NCBI RefSeq assembly: GCF_021401245.1
Contig: NZ_JACBFY010000005.1
Location: forward strand, 520,288-584,287
DNA from: Pseudacidovorax sp. NFM-22
GTDB taxonomy: Bacteria; Pseudomonadota; Gammaproteobacteria; Burkholderiales; Burkholderiaceae_C
Reading direction: 5' to 3'
Length of the DNA stretch: 64,000 bases
Under the pieces are notes generated by a model. It did no database searches. It was not told where the DNA came from and was given only the letters and a program-made list of their open reading frames with translations. Both the position numbers and the translations under genes were made by a program. Each line of letters starts with the position of its first letter. The stretch's first letter is position 1. Below are positions 55,546-63,821 of the stretch, piece after piece.

Positions 55546-56375
55546 GCCCACCGCACCCGGTCTTCCTGCGCCGCCTGTGCGTGTGCGCCGATGACTTCGG
55601 CCTGAGCCAGGGCATCGACCGCGCGATCCTGGCGCTGATCGACCAGGGCGTGGTCACGGCGACGAGTTGCATGGTGCTGCGGCAGGCCTGGGCGGCCGAC
55701 GCGCCCTGGCTGCGCGCCCGTAGGGCCGACCTCGTCGACGTGGGCCTGCACCTGGACCTGACCAACGTGGACGGCACCGCCCGCGAGGCCAGCCTGGCGG
55801 GCCTCGCGGCACGCAGCATGCTGATGCCCCGCGGCGCCGACCACTGGCGCCCGCTCCTGCGGCAACAGCTGGACCGCTTCGAGGACGCGATGGGCCGGCC
55901 ACCCAGCCATGTGGACGGCCACCGGCATGTGCACCAGCTGCCGGGCGTGCGCGAGACGCTGGCCGAGCTGCTGAACCAGCGCTACGGCCGTGCACTGCCC
56001 TGGCTGCGTGGCACGCGGCCCGGCCCGGCATCGGGCGCCGTCGCCTTCAAGCAGCAGCTCATCCACCGCCTGGGCGGGCCGGGCGCCCGGCGGCTCGCCC
56101 GGCGCCGGGGCATTCCCCTGAGCCATCGCCTGCTGGGCGTCTATGGCTTCGACCGCGACGTGCAGGCCTATGCGCGGTCGCTGGACGCGTGGATCGCCCA
56201 GTGCCAGGACGGCGATGTGCTCATGTGCCACCCGGCCATCGGCTCGACCCCTTACGACGGCATCGCCGCCGCACGCCAGATCGAGTTCGAGGCACTCAGC
56301 GCGCTGAGCCCCGCGCTGGTGGAACAGGGCTGGGGCGTGCGGCTTTCGCCCCAGCCCGTGCGCGCGGGGCGCTGA
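55542..56375 (+). CDS. ChbG/HpnK (YdjC)-family deacetylase, NaxD/LgmC-like
   Basis: The 277-residue protein has the metal-site Asp pair in CADDFGLSQGIDRAI, VGLHLDLT, the His pair in SHVDGHRHVHQLPGV, and MCHPAIGSTPYD near the C-terminus. This family removes N-acetyl groups from sugars; NaxD does so on undecaprenyl-phosphate-linked N-acetylhexosamine before lipid A modification. Co-transcription with GT2 and ArnT-like genes fits that role. The ATG overlaps the ArnT-like stop. The last 80 bp overlap the convergent GntR gene, an unusually long overlap. Confidence 0.9.
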   Translation: MSPPHPVFLRRLCVCADDFGLSQGIDRAILALIDQGVVTATSCMVLRQAWAADAPWLRARRADLVDVGLHLDLTNVDGTAREASLAGLAARSMLMPRGADHWRPLLRQQLDRFEDAMGRPPSHVDGHRHVHQLPGVRETLAELLNQRYGRALPWLRGTRPGPASGAVAFKQQLIHRLGGPGARRLARRRGIPLSHRLLGVYGFDRDVQAYARSLDAWIAQCQDGDVLMCHPAIGSTPYDGIAAARQIEFEALSALSPALVEQGWGVRLSPQPVRAGR

Positions 56376-57099
56376 GCGCCGGTGCCGCCCCGGCGGCGTC
56401 TGGCGCGGACGACCCCGCCTGCCTGACCGCGTTCTCGGTCTCCTGCAGGTGGCGGTCCATCAGCGCGATGGCCGTCTCCGCGTCGCGCGCGAGCACCGCA
56501 TCGACGATGGCCTGGTGCTCGGCATTCACGTCCCGCGCCTGCAGGTGGGCACTCTCCAGCCGGATCTTGCGGTAGCGCTGTGAATGGTCCGCCAGCTGGT
56601 TCCAGAAGCGCAGCAGCCATTGCGAGGTGCACGCTCCCACCAGCGCGGCATGGAAGGCACGGTGGTGCACTTCCCACTCCGAGGCCATGGCGTCGCTGCG
56701 GGTGAAGTCGGGCAGCGGCGTGCGGTGCAGCACATGCAATGCGGCCACGATGCCGGCCTCCCACCGCGCATCGCCATGGGCGATGGCATCGGCCAGGCAC
56801 AGCCGCTCGATCTCGCGGCGCGTGCGGGTCAGGTCGATGAGTTCGGCCGGCGACGACTCCACCACACGCGCACCCCGATGCGCCTCGATCGCCACCAGCC
56901 CCTCGCTGCCCAGGCGGGCCAGCGCCTCGCGGATGGGTGTCAGGCCGAGCTGGAAGCGCTTGTCCAGGTCGGCGGCGCGCAGCCGCTCGTTGGGTGCCAG
57001 CTCGCCACGCAGGATCTCCTGGCGCAGCCGCTCGTAGGCGCGCTCCGTCCGCGAGCCGGAGGCGTCGGGCACAGGTTCGTTTAACACGGATGCCTCCAT
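56296..57099 (-). CDS. GntR regulator with FCD domain
   Basis: The 267-residue protein has a winged helix near residues 18-85 (AYERLRQEILRGELAPNERLR, GLTPIREALARLGSEGLV). An FCD domain follows, with EVHHRAFHAALVGAC and NAEHQAIVDAVLARDAETAIALMDRHLQ. A low-complexity Ala/Pro/Arg tail of about 40 residues follows and accounts for the 80-bp overlap with the deacetylase gene. It is divergent from the porin at 57234, and two TTTCATGAAA palindromes lie between them, the likely operators. These differ from TGGTTNAACCA, so it controls a separate system. Confidence 0.92.
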   Translation of the reverse strand: MEASVLNEPVPDASGSRTERAYERLRQEILRGELAPNERLRAADLDKRFQLGLTPIREALARLGSEGLVAIEAHRGARVVESSPAELIDLTRTRREIERLCLADAIAHGDARWEAGIVAALHVLHRTPLPDFTRSDAMASEWEVHHRAFHAALVGACTSQWLLRFWNQLADHSQRYRKIRLESAHLQARDVNAEHQAIVDAVLARDAETAIALMDRHLQETENAVRQAGSSAPDAAGAAPALSAPRARAGAKAARPSPVPPARGSAR

Positions 57100-57131
57100 G
57101 AAGTAAATACGCCATTATACGAACGGCAATA

Positions 57132-57160
57132 TTTCATGAAACTTGTAGATTTCATGAAAT
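57132..57160. promoter_or_regulatory. Twin TTTCATGAAA palindromes in the GntR-porin divergent region
   Basis: Two perfect 10-bp palindromes TTTCATGAAA (57132-57141 and 57150-57159) have centres 18 bp apart; the second extends to ATTTCATGAAAT. They lie in an AT-rich stretch that is unusual for this window. Likely operators for the divergent GntR gene, controlling itself and the porin. Confidence 0.72.
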
Positions 57161-57233
57161 CCGAAGCGCCACATGAAAAACGCATCGGTTCATCCGTCCC
57201 ATTTGCCGCTTCGCATCCCTGTCCTTCCGTCCC

Positions 57234-58280
57234 ATGACCTCTGCACGTCCCCTCCCCTGTCTTGTTGCCCTGGCGCTTGCGAGCGCGGCGACCTCCTCCC
57301 TGGCGCAAAGCAGCGTCACAGTCTATGGGCTGGTCGACCTCGGCTTCGTGCGCGAAAGCGGCGGGCCGGGCGGCGCCGAGGCCAGCAAGCTGACCAGCGG
57401 GGTCTCCGCCGGTTCCCGGCTCGGCTTCCGGGGCGCCGAGGATCTCGGCGGCGGGCTCTCTGCCGTCTACCGGCTGGAGATGGGCCTGAATGCCGACACC
57501 GGCACCCTGGGCCAGGGCGGCCGCGGCTTCGGCCGGGAGTCCTGGGTCGGCCTGCAGGGCGACTGGGGCCGCGTGCTGCTGGGCCGGCAGTACACGCCGG
57601 TGGCCTTCCTCCAGGCCGAGTCCGACCCCTTCGGCACCGGGCTGGCCGGCGATTCGGCCAATCTGATCAGCCCCGGCGGCGCCGGCGGCAGCAACCGCAT
57701 GGACAACACCGTGCGCTATGCGCTGGAGACCCGCCAGGGCTTCACCGTGGACCTGGCCTACGGCTTCGGCGAGAAGACCAACGACGCCAGCCTCTCGCGC
57801 GAGTGGGGCGCCGCGGTCGGCTACGTGTCGGGGCCGGTGTACGTCAAGCTGGGCCATCACAACGTCAACGACGCCAACGGCAGGCCGGGCAGCATGAGCC
57901 TGCTGGCGGCCAAGTACGACTTCGGCCTGCTCACCGCGCACTTCAACTACGCGATCAACAAGGGCTCGTCGGTGTTCGGGGTGCTCAACCGCGATTCGCG
58001 CGACGTGCTGCTGGGCGTCTCCGTGCCCTACGGACCCGGCCGGTTTCTTGCGTCGTACATCCGCAAGGACGACCGCACCCTCGCCAACAACGATGCCAAC
58101 CAGTGGGCCATGGGCTACGTGCACAACCTCTCGCGGCGCACCGCCCTGTACGTGTCCATCGCACGCATCCACAACAACGCCCCGGCCGGCGCCGCCACCG
58201 GTTTCTACCGCGTGGGCAATGCCACCGAGCAGGGACTGGGCAGCCGCGCCTTCAACGTGGGCGTGCGCCATGCCTTCTGA
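57234..58280 (+). CDS. Gram-negative porin (Porin_4, Omp32-like)
   Basis: The 348-residue outer-membrane protein has a signal peptide ending SSLAQ and the classic mature start SSVTVYGLVDLGFVRE. Alternating beta strands and the porin segments GSRLGFRGAEDLGGGLSAVY and RESWVGLQGDWGRVLLGRQY follow. It ends in Phe (NVGVRHAF), as needed for insertion by the BAM complex. It should form trimeric 16-strand channels for anionic small solutes. It lies downstream of twin palindromes and divergent from GntR. A Bug gene follows after about 40 bp, a common uptake pairing. Confidence 0.95.
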   Translation: MTSARPLPCLVALALASAATSSLAQSSVTVYGLVDLGFVRESGGPGGAEASKLTSGVSAGSRLGFRGAEDLGGGLSAVYRLEMGLNADTGTLGQGGRGFGRESWVGLQGDWGRVLLGRQYTPVAFLQAESDPFGTGLAGDSANLISPGGAGGSNRMDNTVRYALETRQGFTVDLAYGFGEKTNDASLSREWGAAVGYVSGPVYVKLGHHNVNDANGRPGSMSLLAAKYDFGLLTAHFNYAINKGSSVFGVLNRDSRDVLLGVSVPYGPGRFLASYIRKDDRTLANNDANQWAMGYVHNLSRRTALYVSIARIHNNAPAGAATGFYRVGNATEQGLGSRAFNVGVRHAF

Positions 58281-58319
58281 GCGCCTGCCCGTCCGCCTCC
58301 GCCCTCATCCCCTTTGCCC

Positions 58320-58640
58320 ATGAACCCGCACATCGCCATGAACCGCCGCTCCCTCTGCCAGCACCTGCTGGCCTGCGCTGCCGCCCCGCTCGCGGCCATC
58401 GCACCGCTGACCGCCTTCGCGCAGGGCACGGCCGGCTATCCCGCCCGGCCCATCACGCTGGTCGTCGGCTATCCCGCCGGCGGCGACTCCGACGTGCTCG
58501 CCCGCTTCCTGGGCGAGAAGCTGTCGGCGCGGCTGGGTCAGCCCGTGGTGGTCGACAACCGCACGGGCGCCGCAGGCACCATCGCCGTCAACTACGTCTC
58601 GAAGGCGCCGCCCGATGGCTACACGCTGCTGCTGGCACCG
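58320..58640 (+). pseudogene. Bug-family receptor gene, truncated after about 105 codons
   Basis: It starts like an intact Bug gene: RR-type signal peptide (MNRRSLCQHLLACAAAPLAA), YPARPITLVVGYPAGGDSD, GQPVVVDNRTGAAGTIA and PPDGYTLLLA. Normal Bug proteins continue for another 200 residues or so. Here the homology stops at about 58635-58640, and the frame then runs into the antisense strand of the outer-membrane protein gene, ending at 58703. The reverse-strand gene is cut at the same point. This marks a rearrangement or assembly junction. The start may be ATG 58320 or 58338. Confidence 0.85.
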
Positions 58641-61600
58641 AGGCGATGTCCGAGCGGTAGCTGCCCGGCAGGCTCGCATCGGAGCCAAAGGCGTTGCCGC
58701 TGATGCTGCCGGCCGTGGCCGTGTCCCCGCGGATGGTCTCGCTGCGGTGCTCGTAGCGGGCCAGCGCATTGAAGCGGTCGTCGTCCTTCGGGCGGTAGGC
58801 CGCGCCCAGCTGCTGGCGCGACTGGGTGCGCTCGTTGCCCTGCTGGTCGCCCACGCCCTTGCTGCTGTTGTAGATGCTGCGTGCCAGCAGCGTCCACTCG
58901 TCGTTCAGCCGGTAGCCCACGCCCAGGCTATTGAGCACCGTGTCGGCGTCCGAGCCGGTGCGCTTCTCCAGGATGCCGCTCGCGCGGAAGGCGCCGTGGG
59001 TGTACTCCACGCCGCTGGTCACGGCGGTGGAGCTGCCCAGGCCCGAGGCCAGGCTGGTGCTGGAGACGGTGCCCAGGGCGCGGGTGCGCTCGATGCCGCC
59101 GGTCAGCTGCCAGTGCTCGCCGAGCTTGACGGTGTTGCGGATGCCGTTGGCGATCTGCGCGGTGCGGCTGCTGTCCGCATCGGCCAGGCGGTACTCGTTG
59201 TACACGCGCCCGCCCTCCATGTAGGCGCTCTCCACGCCCAGGATGCCCACGTTGCGGCTGGTGCTGCTGGTGGTGCTGTCCGTGTCCTCGTAGAGGCTGG
59301 AGCTGAGCTCGTAGCGGCCGTAGATGCGGGTCTTGCTGGTGATGGCGTAGTTGCCGCCGACGGCGGCCATGTGGCGGCCGCTGTCCTTGGTGTCCTGCTC
59401 GCCCTCCACAAAGACCTGCGCCTGCGGGGCGCCGGGCAGCGTGGCCGTCAGGCGCGCGCGCACGGTGGTCAGGCTGTTCTGGTCGCTCGCCAGGGAGCTG
59501 CTGCTGTTGGCCGCACTGCCCAGGGCCGTCACCGAGGAACCTGCTGCGCCGCTGTAGCTGGAGACCTGGTCGTAGCTGAACATCGAGGCCGAGCTGCTGT
59601 TGGCCGTGGCCCCATGGCGCAGGCCCACCTCGGCGCTGAAGTAGTCGTTGAAGCGCTTGAGCAGCGACACGCTCTGCCCGCGCGCGGCCGGCGTGGCCGC
59701 GGTGGCGGTGCTCAGGCTCGTGCCGTCGCTGCCAGTGGTCAGGCTGGCACTGGTGCCCTCGCTCTTGCTGTACAGCGCCTCGGCGCGCGCGGCCATGGTG
59801 GAGTCGATGCGGTACTCGGCGCGCACGCTGGCCTCGGTGTTGCCCGCGCCGAAGCCGGCCGCGGGGTTGTCGAAGCTGCTGGAGGCGCGCGCGACCTGCG
59901 CGGAGACGCCCAGGTTCTCCGTCTGGTGGCGCAGCTCGATGCGGCTGGCCGAGCCGGAGCCCTTGTCGTCGCTGTGCGTGCGCACGGCCTCGGTGGCCAT
60001 GCTGGTGTTCTCGCCCAGGCGGGCCAGGCCCGTCACGGCGGCCAGGCGGCGCGGGTTCTTGGGGTCGTCGTCCACATGGGCCACCACGCCGGCCTGCACG
60101 CGCTCGCCCAGTTTGAACTGCGCATCCACGCCTGCCACGGTGTACTTGGGGCCGCCCGCGTCCACTTCATACGTCACGCGCACGGACTGCGGGTTCAGGT
60201 CCGCATCCACCGCCGAGACCGGGCTCACGAACATCAGCCGGCGCGTGCTCGGCTCCAGCGTGTAGTCCACGAAGCGCGTGAGCGTGGTCGCCTTCAGGAT
60301 CACGTTGGCCTGGTTGCGGTCGCGCGAGACGATCTCCACCGTTTCGCTGTTCTCCACCATGTCGCCCAGGTTGCCGGCGAGGTAGTACGGGCCGGAGATG
60401 CCCTTGCCTGCGAATTCCTCGATCTGCTGGGTCTGCGAGGTGCGCGAGCCGTAGGCGGTCACGCGCATGCCGCCCTCGTCGTACACGCCCTTCATGCCGG
60501 TGAGCGTGCGGCTGGTCTGGCTGAGCTTGCGCACCTCGGTGCTGCTGGCGGTCTGGAAGTCGCCGTACAGCAGGTACGAGCGGTTCTTGTCGATGCGCAC
60601 GTAGAGCTTCTGCGAGCTCTGCGCGTCGTAGCCGCGCTCGGAGGCGTCGCCATAGACGGGGTAGAACTCGTCCGGACGGATGTCGCGGAACATGCGGTCG
60701 GCGCTGGACTTGGCCGTGTCCAGAGAGGCCGTGAGCAGGTACTCGCCCTTGATGGCGCCCTTCAGGAAGAACGCGGCGCGGCCCCCGGCGCGGCTGTTGC
60801 CGCTATCGCCGTTGCTGCCCAATGAGGACAGCTCCTGCTCGAAGGCGGCGCCTGCGGGCAGCTGGTCGATGCCCAGCTTGCCGCGCTTGGTCAGGTCCAG
60901 CGTGCCCTCCACGATGCCCACGGCGATCATGGGGCGCAGGTCCGGCAGCAGGGCCAGGCGCGCCTCCTGCACGATGGCGTTGACGGTGACGCGCACGCGC
61001 ACGTCCCCCGGGGTGCCCGGCGGGATCAGGTGATAGGTCGCGCGCCCGCCTTCGATGAAGGCCTGCAGGCCGGGCTCCTTGTCGTTGAGGTCCTCCTCCT
61101 GCCAGCGGCCGGCGTCGCTCTCCAGCGTGATCTGGGTGCGCGCGGTGACGGGCACGCCGGCCGCGTCGGTCAGCACGATCTGCACGGGCACGGGGGTGCG
61201 CGCGTCGGCACGCGCGTCGGTGGGCACCACGATGCGCACGAGGCCCAGCTTGTCGGGGGCCGTCACGCCGATCTCCACCGGCTCGCCGCGGGCGTTGCCC
61301 ATCTCGTCCATCACCTGCAGGCGCAGGCGGTTCATGCCGGGCTTGAAGGCCACGCCGATGTACTCCCAAGCGCTGGTCCCGGTCTTGGGCAAGGTGGCCT
61401 TCTTGCCGACGCGGCGGCCGTCGATGGCCTCGCCGTTGACGCTCAGTTGCAGCACGGCGCCCGCGGGGCCCTTCACGCGCACGTTGATGGCCTGCCCGGG
61501 CAGGGTGTCGCCGTCGCGCAGCTCCACGAAGCCGGGCTTGTTGTCCAGCTCGGGCAGGAGTTTCTCCAGCTCGATGCTGCTCGGTGCCACCGGCTGGGGC

Positions 61601-62610
61601 ACCAGGCCCGCGGTGACGCTGCCGGGCTGGCCGGCGGCCTGGCTGCCGACGCCGACGCCAGCGCTGGGGACCTGGCCCGTGGCCGGCAGCGACTTGACCT
61701 GCTGCGCGGCCGCCAGCGTGCCGGTGCCGCCCACGCTGCCGGTGCCGTCCAGGAAGTTGCCACCCCCGCCTACACCGCCACCGGCCGCACCCGCCCCGGC
61801 CGCACGCTGCGGCGCCCCGGGCAGCGCGATCAGCGGGCCCGTGGTGGCCGTGAGCGAGGCGCCCGCGCCGCCGCCGCTGCCGTTGATCTGGCCCGCGGCC
61901 GGCATGCCGCGCGTGTCGCTGGCCACCACCACCTGGCCCTTGGGATCCAGCCGGTTGCGCAGTTGCCCGGCCAGCTCCGCGTCGAGGTTCTTGGCGGCGG
62001 CCGCGCGGCGCGCCTGCACGTCCTTCTGGGTGGCCTCGTTGCCGCAGCCCTGCAGCGGGAAGTTGGCCTTGTGGAATTCGCCCTTCTTGAGGTCCACGAA
62101 GCGGCTGCCCGGCGTGCCGGCATTGCGGTTGCCCTGGATCGCCACCGTCGCGCCCACCGGCAGCGTGGTCTCGTCCAGGCGCAGCACGTGCGTCAGGGGC
62201 TCCGCCTCGTAGGCCCCGTCGGCCTTGAGCGCGAACTGCGCGCCACGGGCCGGCTGTGCCGAGCGCGCCACGTACTCCAGGCCCTCGGGCAGAGGCAGGT
62301 TCGCTGCCACCCCCTTCATCGCCTGCTTGCCCACGTTCCTGTAGACCGCCCGGTACTCGAGCACGTCCCCAGGGCGCACCCCGTCGACCTCCTCCAGCTT
62401 CTCGCGGCCCCGCTCGTCCTTGACCACCTTCTTCTGCGTCAGCTCCACCGTGATGGGCTTCTGCTCGGCCTTCTGCTCGACCTTCGCGGGAGCGGAGGCG
62501 GACGCCGACGGCGCCAACTGCGCAAAGGCCGGCACGGCCAGCACCACGCTCAGCAAGGCCGGCGCGATCAGGCGCACGTTCATCAAGGGATTCATCAGGC
62601 GGCGTTTCAT
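58588..62610 (-). CDS. Large outer-membrane beta-barrel protein with DUF11-like N-terminus, 3'-truncated
   Basis: The product has 1340 residues, of which about 1323 are genuine. The signal peptide ends VLAVPAFAQ. A DUF11-like domain follows (VRPGDVLEYRAVYRNVGKQA), then Gly/Ala-rich low-complexity DNA-encoded linkers (about residues 230-330), invasin/Big-like segments and a long C-terminal series of barrel strands (RVYNEYRLADADSSRTAQ, YRLNDEWTLLARSIYNSSKG). Homology ends at LPGSYRSDIAS near 58640; the last 17 codons to the stop are antisense Bug sequence. The final strands and the usual C-terminal aromatic residue are missing, so insertion in the membrane is doubtful. AGAGGTG precedes the ATG. 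Function is unknown. Confidence 0.8.
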   Translation of the reverse strand: MKRRLMNPLMNVRLIAPALLSVVLAVPAFAQLAPSASASAPAKVEQKAEQKPITVELTQKKVVKDERGREKLEEVDGVRPGDVLEYRAVYRNVGKQAMKGVAANLPLPEGLEYVARSAQPARGAQFALKADGAYEAEPLTHVLRLDETTLPVGATVAIQGNRNAGTPGSRFVDLKKGEFHKANFPLQGCGNEATQKDVQARRAAAAKNLDAELAGQLRNRLDPKGQVVVASDTRGMPAAGQINGSGGGAGASLTATTGPLIALPGAPQRAAGAGAAGGGVGGGGNFLDGTGSVGGTGTLAAAQQVKSLPATGQVPSAGVGVGSQAAGQPGSVTAGLVPQPVAPSSIELEKLLPELDNKPGFVELRDGDTLPGQAINVRVKGPAGAVLQLSVNGEAIDGRRVGKKATLPKTGTSAWEYIGVAFKPGMNRLRLQVMDEMGNARGEPVEIGVTAPDKLGLVRIVVPTDARADARTPVPVQIVLTDAAGVPVTARTQITLESDAGRWQEEDLNDKEPGLQAFIEGGRATYHLIPPGTPGDVRVRVTVNAIVQEARLALLPDLRPMIAVGIVEGTLDLTKRGKLGIDQLPAGAAFEQELSSLGSNGDSGNSRAGGRAAFFLKGAIKGEYLLTASLDTAKSSADRMFRDIRPDEFYPVYGDASERGYDAQSSQKLYVRIDKNRSYLLYGDFQTASSTEVRKLSQTSRTLTGMKGVYDEGGMRVTAYGSRTSQTQQIEEFAGKGISGPYYLAGNLGDMVENSETVEIVSRDRNQANVILKATTLTRFVDYTLEPSTRRLMFVSPVSAVDADLNPQSVRVTYEVDAGGPKYTVAGVDAQFKLGERVQAGVVAHVDDDPKNPRRLAAVTGLARLGENTSMATEAVRTHSDDKGSGSASRIELRHQTENLGVSAQVARASSSFDNPAAGFGAGNTEASVRAEYRIDSTMAARAEALYSKSEGTSASLTTGSDGTSLSTATAATPAARGQSVSLLKRFNDYFSAEVGLRHGATANSSSASMFSYDQVSSYSGAAGSSVTALGSAANSSSSLASDQNSLTTVRARLTATLPGAPQAQVFVEGEQDTKDSGRHMAAVGGNYAITSKTRIYGRYELSSSLYEDTDSTTSSTSRNVGILGVESAYMEGGRVYNEYRLADADSSRTAQIANGIRNTVKLGEHWQLTGGIERTRALGTVSSTSLASGLGSSTAVTSGVEYTHGAFRASGILEKRTGSDADTVLNSLGVGYRLNDEWTLLARSIYNSSKGVGDQQGNERTQSRQQLGAAYRPKDDDRFNALARYEHRSETIRGDTATAGSISGNAFGSDASLPGSYRSDIASVPAAACSHRAAPSRRS

Positions 62611-62744
62611 GGTCTTCACCTCTTTCAGGTCTTCAGGGCTGCTACAGGACAGGGTCAAACACGCGGGCGCCCTCACAGGGGCGCCGCTCGAAGGCAGGGG
62701 CGGCCGCAGCACGCGGCACACAGGCACGGGCACGCATCGGCGCG

Positions 62745-63821
62745 TCATCCGCCAAGCGCTCCAGACGTCCGCTGCGCAACGCCCGCACGCACGGACGACG
62801 TGCCGTGTCGGGCAGCGGAAACGGGCATCGGGGAGGTCGGCTGCACCGGCGTGCGTGAGGCAGCGGCAGCAGCAGTGGCTGCGGGAACAGCGAAGGCGTC
62901 CGCGAAGGACGGCGGGATGGAAGGTGGGGTGGACGGGGTCAACGACTCGCCGAAGGACGAGGTCTGCAACAGTGCAGTGGAGGCCGTCCTGGACGGCGTG
63001 AGGGCCGGCGCCATGGGCACGCAAGCAGCAGCAGCAGTAGTGGCCATCTGGCCCACCTGCACCATCTGCCCACGCCCGCCCGCCGGCTCGTCACCCACCC
63101 TCAGCCGGTAGCCCCAGCCATGTACCGACAGGATCGGACACGGCGCGCCCGAGCGCTCGAGCTTCTTCATCAGCCGCATCAGGATCATGCGCATGCTGCT
63201 GGTGGCCAGCGGCTTCTGCCCGAAGCTCGCCCGCGTCTGCGTCAGCAGCTCGATCAGCCCACCCAGCGACAGCGCATGCTGCGGCGCGCACACCATCGCG
63301 CTCAGGATCGCCCGCTCGCACAGGTTCAGCCTCAGCCGGAATCCATCCGGCGCCACCAGCACCCATCCGTCGCGCAGCAGCGACCACCCCGTCTCGCCCA
63401 GCGCCCCGTCGATGCGCGGCAGCACGCCGCCAGCACCACCGCTGCCAGAGGCCGCGCTCGCCGAAGAGAGGAAGTCGGATGCGCTCGAAGCGCACGCGCC
63501 CCGGTCGTTCGCAGCCGCCGGCGAGGCCAGCAGGGACGACAGCGGGAAGGAGAGAGTCGGGGACGAAAAGGGTAAGGACGGAAGCGGCGCCGACGCCACG
63601 AAGGACGTGGCCCGCGCGCAGGCCGCACTCGACGTGTTCGAGGCCGCAGACCCGGCCCGATCGGCCCTGTCAGCCTCTTGCGACGCACCCAGAACCTCGC
63701 GGCAGGCCTGTACCGTCTCCAGCACGGCGCGAAGCTCCCGCTCAAGCCGCTCCAGGTGCCGCGCCAGCGGGGCGTCCATACCCCCGTACAGGCCATCGGC
63801 CGGCGCCCCGCCCATGGGCAA
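62745..63821 (-). CDS. Winged-helix (OmpR-type) DNA-binding protein without receiver domain
   Basis: The 358-residue protein has an N-terminal coiled-coil-like helix (APLARHLERLERELRAVLET), then a Ser/Ala-rich linker. An OmpR/PhoB-type winged helix at about residues 150-243 follows (GWVLVAPDGFRLRLNLCERA, SSMRMILMRLMKKLERSG, SVHGWGYRLRVG). The C-terminal tail is Ala/Pro/Ser-rich. There is no phosphoacceptor receiver domain. It lies 134 bp upstream of the outer-membrane protein gene on the same strand, so it may regulate it. The start may be 63821 or the in-frame ATG at 63779. Confidence 0.82.
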   Translation of the reverse strand: MPMGGAPADGLYGGMDAPLARHLERLERELRAVLETVQACREVLGASQEADRADRAGSAASNTSSAACARATSFVASAPLPSLPFSSPTLSFPLSSLLASPAAANDRGACASSASDFLSSASAASGSGGAGGVLPRIDGALGETGWSLLRDGWVLVAPDGFRLRLNLCERAILSAMVCAPQHALSLGGLIELLTQTRASFGQKPLATSSMRMILMRLMKKLERSGAPCPILSVHGWGYRLRVGDEPAGGRGQMVQVGQMATTAAAACVPMAPALTPSRTASTALLQTSSFGESLTPSTPPSIPPSFADAFAVPAATAAAAASRTPVQPTSPMPVSAARHGTSSVRAGVAQRTSGALGG

